Below, one piece after another: positions 15,631 to 24,510 of a stretch of 64,000 nt of DNA. The position numbers were made by a program, and so were the translations under genes. Origin of the DNA: Lactobacillaceae bacterium (GTDB lineage Bacteria > Pseudomonadota > Alphaproteobacteria > RF32 > CAG-239); NCBI GenBank assembly GCA_031271345.1, contig JAISVX010000005.1, positions 21,450 to 85,449 on the forward strand. Reading direction: 5' to 3'. The notes under the pieces were generated by a model, which did no database searches, was not told where the DNA came from, and worked only from the letters and a program-made list of their open reading frames with translations. How positions within the stretch are numbered: the stretch's first letter is position 1; every line of letters begins with the position of its first letter.

Positions 15631-17259
15631 ATGAAAAAAGAGTTGGTTGAGAGATTAATTGGCAAAGATGTAAAAGACCTTTCTTTTTGGGAAGAAAAAT
15701 TTCCTCAAAGAAGCGCGGGAATTGTTACCAGAGTTGCGCCAAGCCCAACAGGTTTTATGCATATCGGAAACATGATTGCAGCTGTCATCCCAGAACGGTT
15801 CGCGCATAAAAACAACGGCGTGTTCATGCTTCGCATAGAAGATACGGACACCAAAAGAAAAGTTGACGGCGCTGTTGATTTGGTTATTTCATCGCTTAAT
15901 GATTTCGGCATTGTCCCAGACGAAGGTCCCGTCTCCGAAACAAAAGAAGTCGGAAACTATGGTCCATATTTTCAAAGCCAAAGAACAGACATTTATAAAA
16001 GCGGCATAAAATATCTTCTGGAAAATGATTTGGGATACCCATGTTTTTGCACCGAAGAAGAACTCGACCAAGCAAGAAAAGAGCAAACAGCTTTAAAAAT
16101 GCGTCCCGGATATTATGGCAAATGGGCAAAATACCGCAACGCGCCAGAAGAATTAATCGAAAAGCTTCTTGATGAAGGAAAGCCATACATCTTCCGTTTC
16201 AGAGCTGGCGGCGAATGGGATAAAAAACGCTATTTTGACGACGTGACCAAAGGCAAGGTTCTAATGCCTGAAAATGATATTGATATTGTAATCATGAAGT
16301 CGGACGGTCTTCCAACATATCACTTCGCTCACGCAATTGACGACCATTTTATGAGAACGACCCATGTTATCAGGGGCGACGAATGGCTGGCTTCTCTGCC
16401 TTTGCACATTCAGCTGTTTGAAGCTTTTGGCTGGACGCCTCCAAAATATGCGCATATCGCACCTATCCAAAAACTTGATGACGGCAACCGCCGCAAGCTT
16501 AGCAAGCGTAAAGACCCAGAAGCAAATATTTCTTACTATTTCGAACAAGGCTACCCTGTCGAAGCAATCAAAGAATATCTAATTAATCTGGCAAACTCTA
16601 ATTTTGAAGACTTTAAAAAAGCAAACCCTGTCAATCCTATTGAAAACTTTGATTTCAAGCTGGAAAATCTAAACAACAGCGGCGCATTGCTCGACTTTAA
16701 AAAGCTTGATAATATTTCCAAAGAGTTTATCGCGACTTTATCATCCTCCGAGCTATATGACAGGCTTCTTATCTGGGCGGAACAATATGATGAAAAGCTC
16801 GCGAAAAAGCTAAAAGAAAACAAAGACTATATCAAATCTATTTTGGCAATTGAACGCGATGGAGTAGAAAAGGTTCGCAAAGACTTTTACATCTTGTCAA
16901 AAATTAATGAAGAAATCAGCTTCTTCTTTAATGATGAATTTTCCTTTGATAAAAAAGATTTTCCTGTCAGCGAAGAATTTGTAAAAGAAATTCTCAACGC
17001 ATATATTCCGACATATAATCACTCTGCGAATAAAGAAGAATGGTTTGAAAATGTCAAAGAAACCGCCGCAAAATCAGGTTATGCAAAAAATGCGAAAGAA
17101 AAAGACAAAGACCCTGAAGCATATAAAGGAACAGTATCCGACGTCGCCACAATTTTGCGCGTTTTAATTACCGGCAGAACCCAGTCGCCGGATTTGTATG
17201 CGATTATGCAGATTTTAGGAAAAGACGAAACCTTAAAAAGGCTCAAAGCCGGACTATAA
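15631..17259 (+). CDS. gltX: Glutamate--tRNA ligase
   Basis: A 542-residue class I aminoacyl-tRNA synthetase. It shows PSPTGFMHIGN (HIGH motif, about residues 37-47), LRIEDTDTKR, the YHFAHAIDDH segment of the active site and the KMSKS-type loop RRKLSKRKDP near residue 290, then a helical anticodon-binding part. It is longer than the usual 470-500 residues because of an N-terminal extension of about 30 residues and inserts in the C-terminal half. Charges tRNA-Glu, and possibly tRNA-Gln if GlnRS is absent. Confidence 0.9.
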   Translation: MKKELVERLIGKDVKDLSFWEEKFPQRSAGIVTRVAPSPTGFMHIGNMIAAVIPERFAHKNNGVFMLRIEDTDTKRKVDGAVDLVISSLNDFGIVPDEGPVSETKEVGNYGPYFQSQRTDIYKSGIKYLLENDLGYPCFCTEEELDQARKEQTALKMRPGYYGKWAKYRNAPEELIEKLLDEGKPYIFRFRAGGEWDKKRYFDDVTKGKVLMPENDIDIVIMKSDGLPTYHFAHAIDDHFMRTTHVIRGDEWLASLPLHIQLFEAFGWTPPKYAHIAPIQKLDDGNRRKLSKRKDPEANISYYFEQGYPVEAIKEYLINLANSNFEDFKKANPVNPIENFDFKLENLNNSGALLDFKKLDNISKEFIATLSSSELYDRLLIWAEQYDEKLAKKLKENKDYIKSILAIERDGVEKVRKDFYILSKINEEISFFFNDEFSFDKKDFPVSEEFVKEILNAYIPTYNHSANKEEWFENVKETAAKSGYAKNAKEKDKDPEAYKGTVSDVATILRVLITGRTQSPDLYAIMQILGKDETLKRLKAGL

Positions 17260-17262
17260 AAT

Positions 17263-17292
17263 AAAGCTCCTCTAATGAGGAGCTTTAAAAAA
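17263..17292 (+). terminator. Terminator after gltX
   Basis: The stem AAAGCTCCTC/GAGGAGCTTT with a TAAT loop is followed by A rather than a strong T run. It sits only 13 bases before the mutT-like start, so it may act partly. Confidence 0.6.
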
Positions 17293-17305
17293 ACATGAGG
17301 CGCAA

Positions 17306-17725
17306 ATGAAAAAGAAAATTAATGTATCCGCAGCCATAGTTGTCGACAATGGAGAGATTCTTATTGCCCAGCGCAACAGAGAAAAAACGGCTGGATTAAT
17401 GTGGGAGTTTCCCGGCGGGAAAATTGAAGATGGCGAAACCATTGAACAAAGTCTGGTTCGAGAGTTTAAAGAAGAGCTTAATATGGATATAAAAGTCGGC
17501 AAGTTTTTCAAAACCGCCGAATATGACTATGATTTCGGATACATAACCCTTCATGTTTATTTTGCAAAAACTCTCAGTGGAAGAAATGTAAATTTAACGG
17601 CGCATGAAAAAATTGCCTGGATAAGACCGAGGCAATTTAACGAATATGACATTGCGGCGGCAGATGTTATTGTTGTGCGCGAACTGCTAGAACGCCTCCG
17701 AAATAATTCTCTATCTCTCTCTTAA
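17306..17725 (+). CDS. mutT: NUDIX hydrolase, MutT-like
   Basis: A 139-residue NUDIX enzyme with the box GGKIEDGETIEQSLVREFKEEL at about residues 38-59, matching Gx5Ex7REUxEE. The opening VSAAIVVDNGEILIAQRN and the IAWIRP segment fit the MutT family, which removes 8-oxo-dGTP from the nucleotide pool. Exact substrate is not certain from sequence. The last 59 bases overlap the 3' end of the convergent PH-domain gene. Confidence 0.8.
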   Translation: MKKKINVSAAIVVDNGEILIAQRNREKTAGLMWEFPGGKIEDGETIEQSLVREFKEELNMDIKVGKFFKTAEYDYDFGYITLHVYFAKTLSGRNVNLTAHEKIAWIRPRQFNEYDIAAADVIVVRELLERLRNNSLSLS

Positions 17726-18146
17726 CCTGACGCGGTGAACGAACCATGCGAAGCTTTACTTTACTTGTACCCGTGCCGGAGAAAGTAATTGTTCCATAGT
17801 TAAGAATTCTGCCAATTACCGTCTGTTTGATTTCTATAGATTCAACGCGGCTTAAAAGCAGCTCTTCAGATTTTACCCAGATTACACCGGTTTTTCTGAT
17901 AACGCGTTTGTTTGTCAGCGCCATTTCAATCACGGCGACAACAAAATATTTATAAATTGTTATTATCAAAAGAACAATAAACGGTATAATTGTCGGATAC
18001 GGCAGCGTGGTAGCATATAATGACGCCAGCGTTGCGAAACCCCATAACCATGTTTCAAGCCAGACAACGATATGCATCCTTATATATACAAGTATGTATT
18101 CATCAAAGGAAAGCGAACTTCTGATATAACTCGCGTTGTAATACAT
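17667..18146 (-). CDS. Bacterial PH-domain membrane protein
   Basis: This 159-residue protein has two close membrane segments at about residues 27-75, followed by the bPH2 (YdbS-like) domain pattern: ALTNKRVIRKTGVIWVKSEELLLSRVESIEIKQTVIGRILNYGTI. Such proteins are membrane-anchored; the molecular role is poorly known. It overlaps the 3' end of the NUDIX gene tail-to-tail. It is divergent from mscL. Confidence 0.8.
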   Translation of the reverse strand: MYYNASYIRSSLSFDEYILVYIRMHIVVWLETWLWGFATLASLYATTLPYPTIIPFIVLLIITIYKYFVVAVIEMALTNKRVIRKTGVIWVKSEELLLSRVESIEIKQTVIGRILNYGTITFSGTGTSKVKLRMVRSPRQVKREIENYFGGVLAVRAQQ

Positions 18147-18254
18147 AACATCTCCCCATAGTATATTTTTTTATTTTTTTTAGTTCTTTTTTTTGATAAA
18201 GGTATTATATAGTATAAATAAACAATTTGTCTATTTAAATAAAGGAGTTTTTTA

Positions 18255-18749
18255 ATGTTTAAGAGTTTTTTCAGAGAATTTAGAACTTTCGCAATGCGCG
18301 GCAATGTTATTGACATGGCGGTCGGTATCATTATCGGCGGCGCTTTTGGAAAAATAGTCGATTCACTTGTAAAAGACATATTGATGCCGCCAATCGGACT
18401 ATTGCTTGGCAAAGTAGACTTTACAAACCTATACGTAATCTTAAAAAACCCCAACCCGGAAGCTCATTACGCTTCTTTGGCAGCCGCGCAGCAGGCGGGC
18501 GCCATAACCATTAATATCGGAATGTTTTTAAACAGCTTTATCAGTTTCTTAATTGTCGCTTTTGCCGTGTTTCTTTTGATTAAGGGCATAAACAAGCTTC
18601 AGGCGGAAGTTATGAAAGGCGAAGAACCTGCGGCTCCGAACACTAAAACCTGCCCGTATTGCTATTCTATCATTAATATTAACGCGACAAGATGCCCTAA
18701 CTGCACATCAGAGTTAAACGTCAGCAATACGCCAAAGCCAGCCAAATAA
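18255..18749 (+). CDS. mscL: Large-conductance mechanosensitive channel with zinc ribbon
   Basis: A 164-residue MscL: the N-terminal amphipathic helix and first membrane helix [24 protein letters not shown], a periplasmic loop, and a second helix [23 protein letters not shown]. It opens under membrane tension to release solutes. The C-terminus carries an added zinc ribbon with two CPxC pairs (CPYC, CPNC, about residues 133-151), a tail known in some MscL proteins. AGGAG lies upstream of the ATG. Confidence 0.93.
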   Translation: MFKSFFREFRTFAMRGNVIDMAVGIIIGGAFGKIVDSLVKDILMPPIGLLLGKVDFTNLYVILKNPNPEAHYASLAAAQQAGAITINIGMFLNSFISFLIVAFAVFLLIKGINKLQAEVMKGEEPAAPNTKTCPYCYSIININATRCPNCTSELNVSNTPKPAK

Positions 18750-18761
18750 TAGGAAACTTAC

Positions 18762-19694
18762 ATGGAAATTGACGTTAGTTTTGTAATGAGCGTATACAAT
18801 AAGGAATATTATCTTCCTCACGTATTAAAAGCGCTGATAAATCAGACTGGAGTTAAAAACCCGGAGTTTATTTTTGTTGACGACGTATCAAGCGATAAAT
18901 CTATCGACATAATTAAGGATATGACAAAGGGTCTCAACAACGTAACTCTCAAAATTAATGAAAAAAATATGGGAATAAGCCCGACTGTCAACAAAGCGAT
19001 TATGCTGGCAAAAGGCAAATGGGTCAGAATGCTCGACAGCGACGATATTTTTCCATTAGACTCAACGGAGAAAATGATTGAGCTTGCGGAAAAACATAAT
19101 GCCGATATTGTTTATGGAAACTTTAAAAAAACAGGCAAAAAAGCCGAAGAACTGACAAATATTTACATGGATAAAGATTTTGATTATAAGTACAGCGGCG
19201 ATACATTAATGACTATTCTCAACGGTCGCTTTACCAGAATGGGACAGCTTATAAAAAGAGAAGTTCTTCATAAAGCCAAAGGCGCGGATGAAAGAGTTTT
19301 TATCCAGGACGAGACTATCCCCCTCAGGGTCGGCATTCACGGTAGCGGTGTTATAAAAATTCACAGCGAAGTCGTTCTGGTTCCCGAAGAGATTGGAAAC
19401 TTTTCAGGAAACAAAACCCAACTAAATGCCGATAGGTTTTTAGCGTATTATCATACAATAAAAGACAATCAAAATCTCCCGCCAAAAGCTTTGAAAAGAA
19501 TGTATCAAAAAGCAGTTTCAGCATATTGGAAAGAGGTTAAGACCACAGCAAAACTTCCATATTTTACCGGCGCATTTTGGAATTATCTTGAAAATAAAAT
19601 GTTCAGACAAAAGCCAAATATCAAATATTTAGAGAAGATGAAAAAATACTTTGACAAGAAAACCAATTTCCGGCGAACCGCAAATTATACTTAA
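18762..19694 (+). CDS. Family 2 glycosyltransferase
   Basis: A 310-residue GT-A fold enzyme: VSFVMSVYNKEYYLPHVLKAL at the N-terminus, FIFVDDVSSDKSIDII, and the metal-binding RMLDSDDIFPL at about residues 86-97. The sugar and acceptor cannot be told. It starts 12 bp after mscL and may be co-transcribed with it. The C-terminal third is basic and not recognised. Confidence 0.8.
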   Translation: MEIDVSFVMSVYNKEYYLPHVLKALINQTGVKNPEFIFVDDVSSDKSIDIIKDMTKGLNNVTLKINEKNMGISPTVNKAIMLAKGKWVRMLDSDDIFPLDSTEKMIELAEKHNADIVYGNFKKTGKKAEELTNIYMDKDFDYKYSGDTLMTILNGRFTRMGQLIKREVLHKAKGADERVFIQDETIPLRVGIHGSGVIKIHSEVVLVPEEIGNFSGNKTQLNADRFLAYYHTIKDNQNLPPKALKRMYQKAVSAYWKEVKTTAKLPYFTGAFWNYLENKMFRQKPNIKYLEKMKKYFDKKTNFRRTANYT

Positions 19695-19789
19695 ATTCAA
19701 ACAGGCGGGTTGAAATTAATTAAAAAATATGTTATATATTAAGAGTGGTGGTAAAAAACCGCCCTTAATATTAACAAAAGAGAAAGACA

Positions 19790-19954
19790 ATGAGGAAACG
19801 AAAATCAAAGTCAAACAACAGTGAGGGCCGAACGGGTACCTTACATTTCTATTCAACGGTAAACTCCGTAAGTTTATCTAATTCAACTAGTCTAAAGGCG
19901 CAGACCAATGAATTGCGCATGGTAAAAGGAAGTCAAATTCTGAAAGGAGTGTAA
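19790..19954 (+). CDS. Small basic protein of 54 residues, unknown
   Basis: An ORF too short for the track: starts MRKRKSKSNN, is basic and serine/asparagine-rich, and ends two bases before the acetyltransferase ATG. AGAGAAAG lies before its ATG, and the Shine-Dalgarno sequence of the next gene (AAAGGAG) is inside its last codons, so translation of the two would be coupled. No homologue is recognised. It may be a real small protein or an upstream leader ORF. Confidence 0.45.
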   Translation: MRKRKSKSNNSEGRTGTLHFYSTVNSVSLSNSTSLKAQTNELRMVKGSQILKGV

Positions 19955-19956
19955 TT

Positions 19957-20436
19957 ATGCTCTCTTTTAGAAATAAACTGACTCCGCAAGACCCTGAAAA
20001 CATTAGAGTTATTGCACAATCTACAGGTTTCTTTGATGAAAAAGATACCGAACTTAGCGCGGATATTGCACAATATATATTAGAAGAAGGCGACGACGAG
20101 GAACATGAGTTCATCTTTGCTGAGGATGACGACAAAACCGTAGCATTCGCATGTTTCGGCATGGTTCCTGATTCAGAAGCTTCATACGAGTTATATTGGC
20201 TGTCTACTCTCAATGAATATCGCGGTAAAGGAATTGGCAAAGAAGTTATTGCAAAATTGCTTAACGACATCAAAAAAGCAGGCGGCAGAAAACTGTTTTT
20301 GAAGACCTGCGGCACTGATAAATATGCCCCTACCCGTATGTTTTATGAGAAATGCGGCTTTAAGCTGGAAGGCGTACTAAAAGAATATTATGACGAAGAT
20401 GAAGACTGTTATATATATTCTTACAAATTTCATTAG
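19957..20436 (+). CDS. GNAT-family N-acetyltransferase
   Basis: A 159-residue acetyl-CoA-dependent transferase. The core signature is LYWLSTLNEYRGKGIGKEVIAKLL (motif A, Q/RxxGxG/A as RGKGIG) at about residues 88-111, followed by LFLKTCGTDKYAPTRMFYEKCGFK, typical of the C-terminal half. Substrate unknown. A 54-residue ORF precedes it, and a bidirectional terminator follows. Confidence 0.8.
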   Translation: MLSFRNKLTPQDPENIRVIAQSTGFFDEKDTELSADIAQYILEEGDDEEHEFIFAEDDDKTVAFACFGMVPDSEASYELYWLSTLNEYRGKGIGKEVIAKLLNDIKKAGGRKLFLKTCGTDKYAPTRMFYEKCGFKLEGVLKEYYDEDEDCYIYSYKFH

Positions 20437-20466
20437 AAAAAGCCCCTCAAATGAGGGGCTTTTTTA
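20437..20466. terminator. Bidirectional terminator
   Basis: The stem AAAGCCCCTC/GAGGGGCTTT with an AAAT loop, A run before and T run after, lies between the convergent acetyltransferase and small lipoprotein genes. Confidence 0.85.
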
Positions 20467-20664
20467 TTGGTATCTCCACATTCGTGGATCAAACATCGCA
20501 TTTGTTGTCACAATAAGCGCGCCATAGCCAACCGTATATAAAAAATCTCGCTCACTGTAGCTATATCCTTCCACTGGTTTTTCATGCTTAACATAAACAT
20601 TTTTCTCTCTGCTCGCGCAGGAAGATATTAGAATCAGCATAAATATCAGTACCAGTTTTTTCAT
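20464..20664 (-). CDS. Small lipoprotein, unknown
   Basis: A 66-residue protein with a lysine start, hydrophobic signal and lipobox ISSCAS, leaving a mature peptide of about 50 residues. AGGAGG lies directly before the ATG. No domain is recognised. It lies downstream of the CRISPR array on the strand shared with the 487-aa protein, so read-through transcription could reach it. Confidence 0.65.
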   Translation of the reverse strand: MKKLVLIFMLILISSCASREKNVYVKHEKPVEGYSYSERDFLYTVGYGALIVTTNAMFDPRMWRYQ

Positions 20665-20747
20665 AGTCCTCCTGTTTGGATTATACCGAACATTATCGCC
20701 ACTATAATTAGCATTTAGGGAAAATATTATATGATGATGGATTGAAA

Positions 20748-21047
20748 GTCAAACAATCCCTAAAAATGGCGGGTCGCCCCGCCAATCACTCGTTCTTTCC
20801 GATTATTCGCGCCGTCAAACAATCCCTAAAAATGGCGGGTCGCCCCGCCTGGTGAGTTTATTAGTGCTTATTATAGCTAGTCAAACAATCCCTAAAAATG
20901 GCGGGTCGCCCCGCCTATAGCTCAAAGTATGTCACGAGGTTTACAGTCAAACAATCCCTAAAAATGGCGGGTCGCCCCGCCTATAAAATCAACAAAAGCC
21001 GCCTTGTCAAAGTCAAACAATCCCTAAAAATGGCGGGTCGCCCCGCC
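20748..21047. CRISPR. CRISPR array, five 36-bp repeats and four 30-bp spacers
   Basis: Five identical repeats start at 20748, 20814, 20880, 20946 and 21012. Each begins GTCAAACAATCCC and ends GGCGGGTCGCCCCGCC, where GGCGGG/CCCGCC can form a 6-bp hairpin with a TCGC loop. The four spacers are all exactly 30 bp and unlike each other. 36/30 spacing is common in type II and some type V and VI systems. No cas1, cas2 or known effector is in the window. Orientation is unproven; read on the minus strand the repeat ends TTGTTTGAC and follows the 487-aa gene. Confidence 0.95.
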
Positions 21048-21057
21048 CAATTCAGAG

Positions 21058-21082
21058 CAAACTGTTAATATAACAGCGTTTG
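21058..21082. other. Hairpin flanking the array
   Basis: An imperfect inverted repeat CAAA-C-TGTTA ... TAACA-GCG-TTTG starts 11 bases after the last repeat, on the side of the 487-aa gene. No T run follows on either strand, so it is not an obvious terminator. It lies where a leader would be if the array is read on the minus strand. Confidence 0.4.
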
Positions 21083-21139
21083 AACATAATTCTTCATTAA
21101 AAAAATAAATTTTTTCGAATGAATTAAACATAAAATACC

Positions 21140-22603
21140 TCATTTTTTTCTCAAATTCAAGTTCTTGTTCGTTTTTTTTGAACTTCTCTGGTTGACCTTT
21201 TTAGCTGCTTCAAATTCTTTCTTAAGAACCTGCCGCAAGAAATTGAGCCATTTCCATTTACCAACTTTAACATCATCTTCCCTATTATTCAAATTCTCCC
21301 GTAATTTTTCCACCTTTGCCTTTACCGCAGTTTTGATGTCTTTTTTTGTTGTCCTAATTCCGCCTTCCGGCATTGGAACACCAACCCGCACAATTTTTTT
21401 GTTTTCAGCGTAATCTTCTCGCCTTTGCTTATCGATTACCAGATACATCCAATCTTTGCTATTAATCTGCGCCTTCAATGCTTTAAGAAAATGATTTTTT
21501 ATTTCATTTGGATTCCTTAAAATATGCTCCCTATAAAACGTATCGAAAAAATCCAAAATAATTTTTATATTATTACAAAAATCTGTGGCATAGGAAGTAT
21601 TTTCTTTAGAAAACAATCTGGAATGAGAAATATTGTTGCTTAATGAATGGCTTGGTGAGTTTTTTATTTTCTTTATTATGGGCTTATTCTCTTCTTTTTT
21701 CTTTTCTAATGTGTCTAATATTCCATTTTCATAAACAACAAAATAACGCCAAAAAACAGCATTTATTTCCAAAATAAACTCGAATATCCTTACTCTTTCA
21801 TCAAAAGAAATTTTATCTATTTTCTTTTTATCGGGTTCCAAATAAATTTTTTTGATAATTCCCTTGCATTTTGCCAGATTATACTTACCGATAAACTGAT
21901 ATTCCCGAATAAAACTTAGCAATGCATAACTTTCAATACATTTTTGCTTGTATTTGATATTCTGATATTCTTTTTTCGTATTCTCATCAATTTTTAATGC
22001 AATATTTTCAATATGCTTTCGCTTTATATCTTCTGCATTTTTACGGATTTTTTCCAGACGTTCATGAAATTTCTTATATAGGCAGTCTGATTTGACTTTT
22101 TGATTAATCTCATTCGAAAACCTGCCTGGCAAAAACACAAATAAAGACTGTAACGATTTTTCAAAATTGAATTTTTTGACAATAATTTTCTTATCATTGT
22201 TTAATGTGACTTTGCCATATTTAAGAAGTCCATGCTCAAGAAGTTGCCTCAACAAGTAGACATGCCCTATCATCTCCATGAACTTGTCTTTGCGATTTCC
22301 GTTATCAATTAACAATTCTTTATACACATATTCCGCAAAATCCTGTGAGAAATAGACCGTGTCATAATATTTTAGAAAATTTGTTGTTCCAAAAATATCC
22401 AAATTATCTGGATACTCCGCATTTTCCAAATCTTCTTCGGAATCTATCCAATCTTCAACTTTTGGATATTTTTTATAAACTTCATCTTTCCTGTCGTTGT
22501 TTTTTGCTATAAATTCAAAGAAATGATAAAGCAACATTCTATCCAAACGAGATATAATCGTTATAATATAAGAACGAGTCTTTTGGGAAACAATCTTCGT
22601 CAT
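21140..22603 (-). CDS. Unrecognised 487-aa protein next to CRISPR array, two R-x4-H motifs
   Basis: I do not recognise this protein. It is lysine-rich, probably mostly helical, without membrane segments, CxxC pairs or a visible RuvC, HNH or Walker motif. Two R-x4-H motifs, RMLLYH (residues 22-27) and RQLLEH (119-124), have the form of HEPN ribonuclease sites; the second also fits the stricter R(N/H/Q)xxxH. In Cas13 the two HEPN motifs are far apart, whereas here both are N-terminal and the protein is about half the usual size. The ATG lies 3 bases after the aspS stop, so it shares the aspS transcript, and its 3' end is 92 bp from the array. G+C is visibly lower than in aspS, suggesting recent gain. 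Effector, abortive-infection protein and unrelated passenger are all possible. Confidence 0.6.
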   Translation of the reverse strand: MTKIVSQKTRSYIITIISRLDRMLLYHFFEFIAKNNDRKDEVYKKYPKVEDWIDSEEDLENAEYPDNLDIFGTTNFLKYYDTVYFSQDFAEYVYKELLIDNGNRKDKFMEMIGHVYLLRQLLEHGLLKYGKVTLNNDKKIIVKKFNFEKSLQSLFVFLPGRFSNEINQKVKSDCLYKKFHERLEKIRKNAEDIKRKHIENIALKIDENTKKEYQNIKYKQKCIESYALLSFIREYQFIGKYNLAKCKGIIKKIYLEPDKKKIDKISFDERVRIFEFILEINAVFWRYFVVYENGILDTLEKKKEENKPIIKKIKNSPSHSLSNNISHSRLFSKENTSYATDFCNNIKIILDFFDTFYREHILRNPNEIKNHFLKALKAQINSKDWMYLVIDKQRREDYAENKKIVRVGVPMPEGGIRTTKKDIKTAVKAKVEKLRENLNNREDDVKVGKWKWLNFLRQVLKKEFEAAKKVNQRSSKKTNKNLNLRKK

Positions 22604-22606
22604 ATC

Positions 22607-24364
22607 TTAAACCAATTTAATACGAAGTTCCTTAAGTTGTTCTTCTGAAACGACGTTTGGCGCCTGCATCATTAAGTCTTGAGCCTTGCCGTTCATCGGG
22701 AACAAAATAACCTCGCGGATGCTCGGCTCGTCGGCAAGAAGCATAACGCTTCTATCAACGCCGGGAGCGCAGCCTGCGTGCGGTGGCGCGCCATATTTAA
22801 ATGCGCTAATCATGCCGCCAAATTTGCTGTCAACGACCTCTGGTCCATAACCGGCAATCTCAAACGCTTTATACATAATCTCCGGTCTGTGGTTGCGGAC
22901 GGCTCCTGACGAAAGCTCGACGCCGTTGCATACAATGTCATACTGATATGCTAAAATATCCAGTGGATTTTTGTTCAGCAACGCGTCCATACCACCCTGG
23001 GGCATGGAGAACGGATTGTGGGAAAACTCAATTCTTCCTGTTTCTTCATTCTGCTCAAACATGGGAAAATCGACAACCCAGCAAAAACGAAAAGCATTTT
23101 TTTCGATTAAATCCAAATCTTCTCCAAGTTTTGTTCTTGCGCGTCCCGCGAATTTTGAAACTTTTTCTTCTTCGCCAATAACGAAAAACACTGCATCGGT
23201 ATCACCAAAATTCAAAGTTTTACAAATCTCATTGAGCTTTTCCAACGAAAAGACTTTTGCAACACCTTTTACAGTTTCTTTTGCAAATGCAATATATGCC
23301 ATCCCCCCCATATCGTTTTCTTTTGCATAGGCATCCATTTTATCAAAGAATGAACGTGGTTTTTCTGCAATGCCTTTAACAACAATTGCTCTTACCTTTT
23401 TACCTTCTTTAACCATATTATCATATACGCCAAAACCGCTGTTCCCAAACAACCCGGTCGCATCCTGGATTATCAGCGGGTTTCTCAAATCTGGCTTATC
23501 GTTGCCGTATTTAAGCATAGACTCTCGAAACGGAATTCTGACAAAAGGATAATCGTCAACCTTTCTGCCGTTTGCAAATTCTTTAAACACTCCTCCCATA
23601 ACGTGTTCTACCGCAGTGAAAACATCTTCCTGCGTTGCAAAAGACATCTCTAAGTCGAGCTGATAAAACTCTCCCGGAGAACGATCCGCGCGGGGGTCTT
23701 CATCTCTAAAACATGGCGCGATTTGAAAATATTTATCAAACCCAGACACCATTATCAACTGCTTAAACTGCTGAGGAGCCTGCGGAAGAGCATAAAATTT
23801 CCCCGGATTAACGCGGGAAGGCACCAAAAAGTCTCTTGCACCTTCTGGAGAAGAGGCCGTTAAAATCGGCGTTTGATATTCGACAAACCCCTGCTCTGTC
23901 ATAAGCCTCCTCATCGCGGCAATGACTTTTGCGCGAAGCAAAATATTGTCGTGAAGCTTTTCGCGTCTTAAATCCAAAAAACGATACTTCAAGCGTAAAT
24001 CTTCCGGAGCATAGTCATCTATCGCTATTTGAAAAGGAAGAACATCCGCTTCCGAGTGTACTTCGACTGATTTTACCTGAAGCTCAATTTCGCCTGTCGG
24101 CATATTTTTATTCGCATTGCCTTCTCTCGCGACAACGGTTCCTGTCAAACCGATAACAGACTCTGCTCTAATATCCTTGATACTGGAGAAAATATCTGAC
24201 GAACTATCAATTACACACTGAGTAATGCCATAATTATCACGCAAGTCAATAAAACATAGATTTCCCAAGTTTCTTTTGCGATGTATCCATCCCGCGATTT
24301 TAACTTCTCCGCCAATATCTGACAAGCGAAGTTCTCCACAATTATGCGTACGATAAGCGTTCAT
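22607..24364 (-). CDS. aspS: Aspartate--tRNA ligase
   Basis: A 585-residue class II synthetase of the bacterial type. It has an N-terminal OB-fold anticodon domain ([22 protein letters not shown]), motif 2 [19 protein letters not shown], the GAD insertion domain in the middle, and motif 3 [13 protein letters not shown] near the C-terminus. Full length. It is divergent from rnd and is followed with a 3-bp gap by the 487-aa CRISPR-adjacent gene. Confidence 0.95.
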   Translation of the reverse strand: MNAYRTHNCGELRLSDIGGEVKIAGWIHRKRNLGNLCFIDLRDNYGITQCVIDSSSDIFSSIKDIRAESVIGLTGTVVAREGNANKNMPTGEIELQVKSVEVHSEADVLPFQIAIDDYAPEDLRLKYRFLDLRREKLHDNILLRAKVIAAMRRLMTEQGFVEYQTPILTASSPEGARDFLVPSRVNPGKFYALPQAPQQFKQLIMVSGFDKYFQIAPCFRDEDPRADRSPGEFYQLDLEMSFATQEDVFTAVEHVMGGVFKEFANGRKVDDYPFVRIPFRESMLKYGNDKPDLRNPLIIQDATGLFGNSGFGVYDNMVKEGKKVRAIVVKGIAEKPRSFFDKMDAYAKENDMGGMAYIAFAKETVKGVAKVFSLEKLNEICKTLNFGDTDAVFFVIGEEEKVSKFAGRARTKLGEDLDLIEKNAFRFCWVVDFPMFEQNEETGRIEFSHNPFSMPQGGMDALLNKNPLDILAYQYDIVCNGVELSSGAVRNHRPEIMYKAFEIAGYGPEVVDSKFGGMISAFKYGAPPHAGCAPGVDRSVMLLADEPSIREVILFPMNGKAQDLMMQAPNVVSEEQLKELRIKLV

Positions 24365-24510
24365 TTTTTTCCTCTTTGGTTTAAGTGCTTAGACCTATAT
24401 TTCTATTATTAAATTATGCTAAAAGCAATTAAAAAATATGAATTTTTCCTTGCTTACAACAACAAAATGGGGTTAATTATGAGTAGAAAATATATTTTAG
24501 GTTATACGAT

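Noticed and set aside
21058-21082. Hairpin near the array as a tracrRNA or terminator
   Set aside because: It does not pair with the repeat and has no T run on either side.
21140-22603. Idea that the 487-aa protein is a Cas12f/TnpB-type nuclease
   Set aside because: No CxxC zinc pairs and no RuvC-like Asp/Glu motifs are visible, so this is unlikely.
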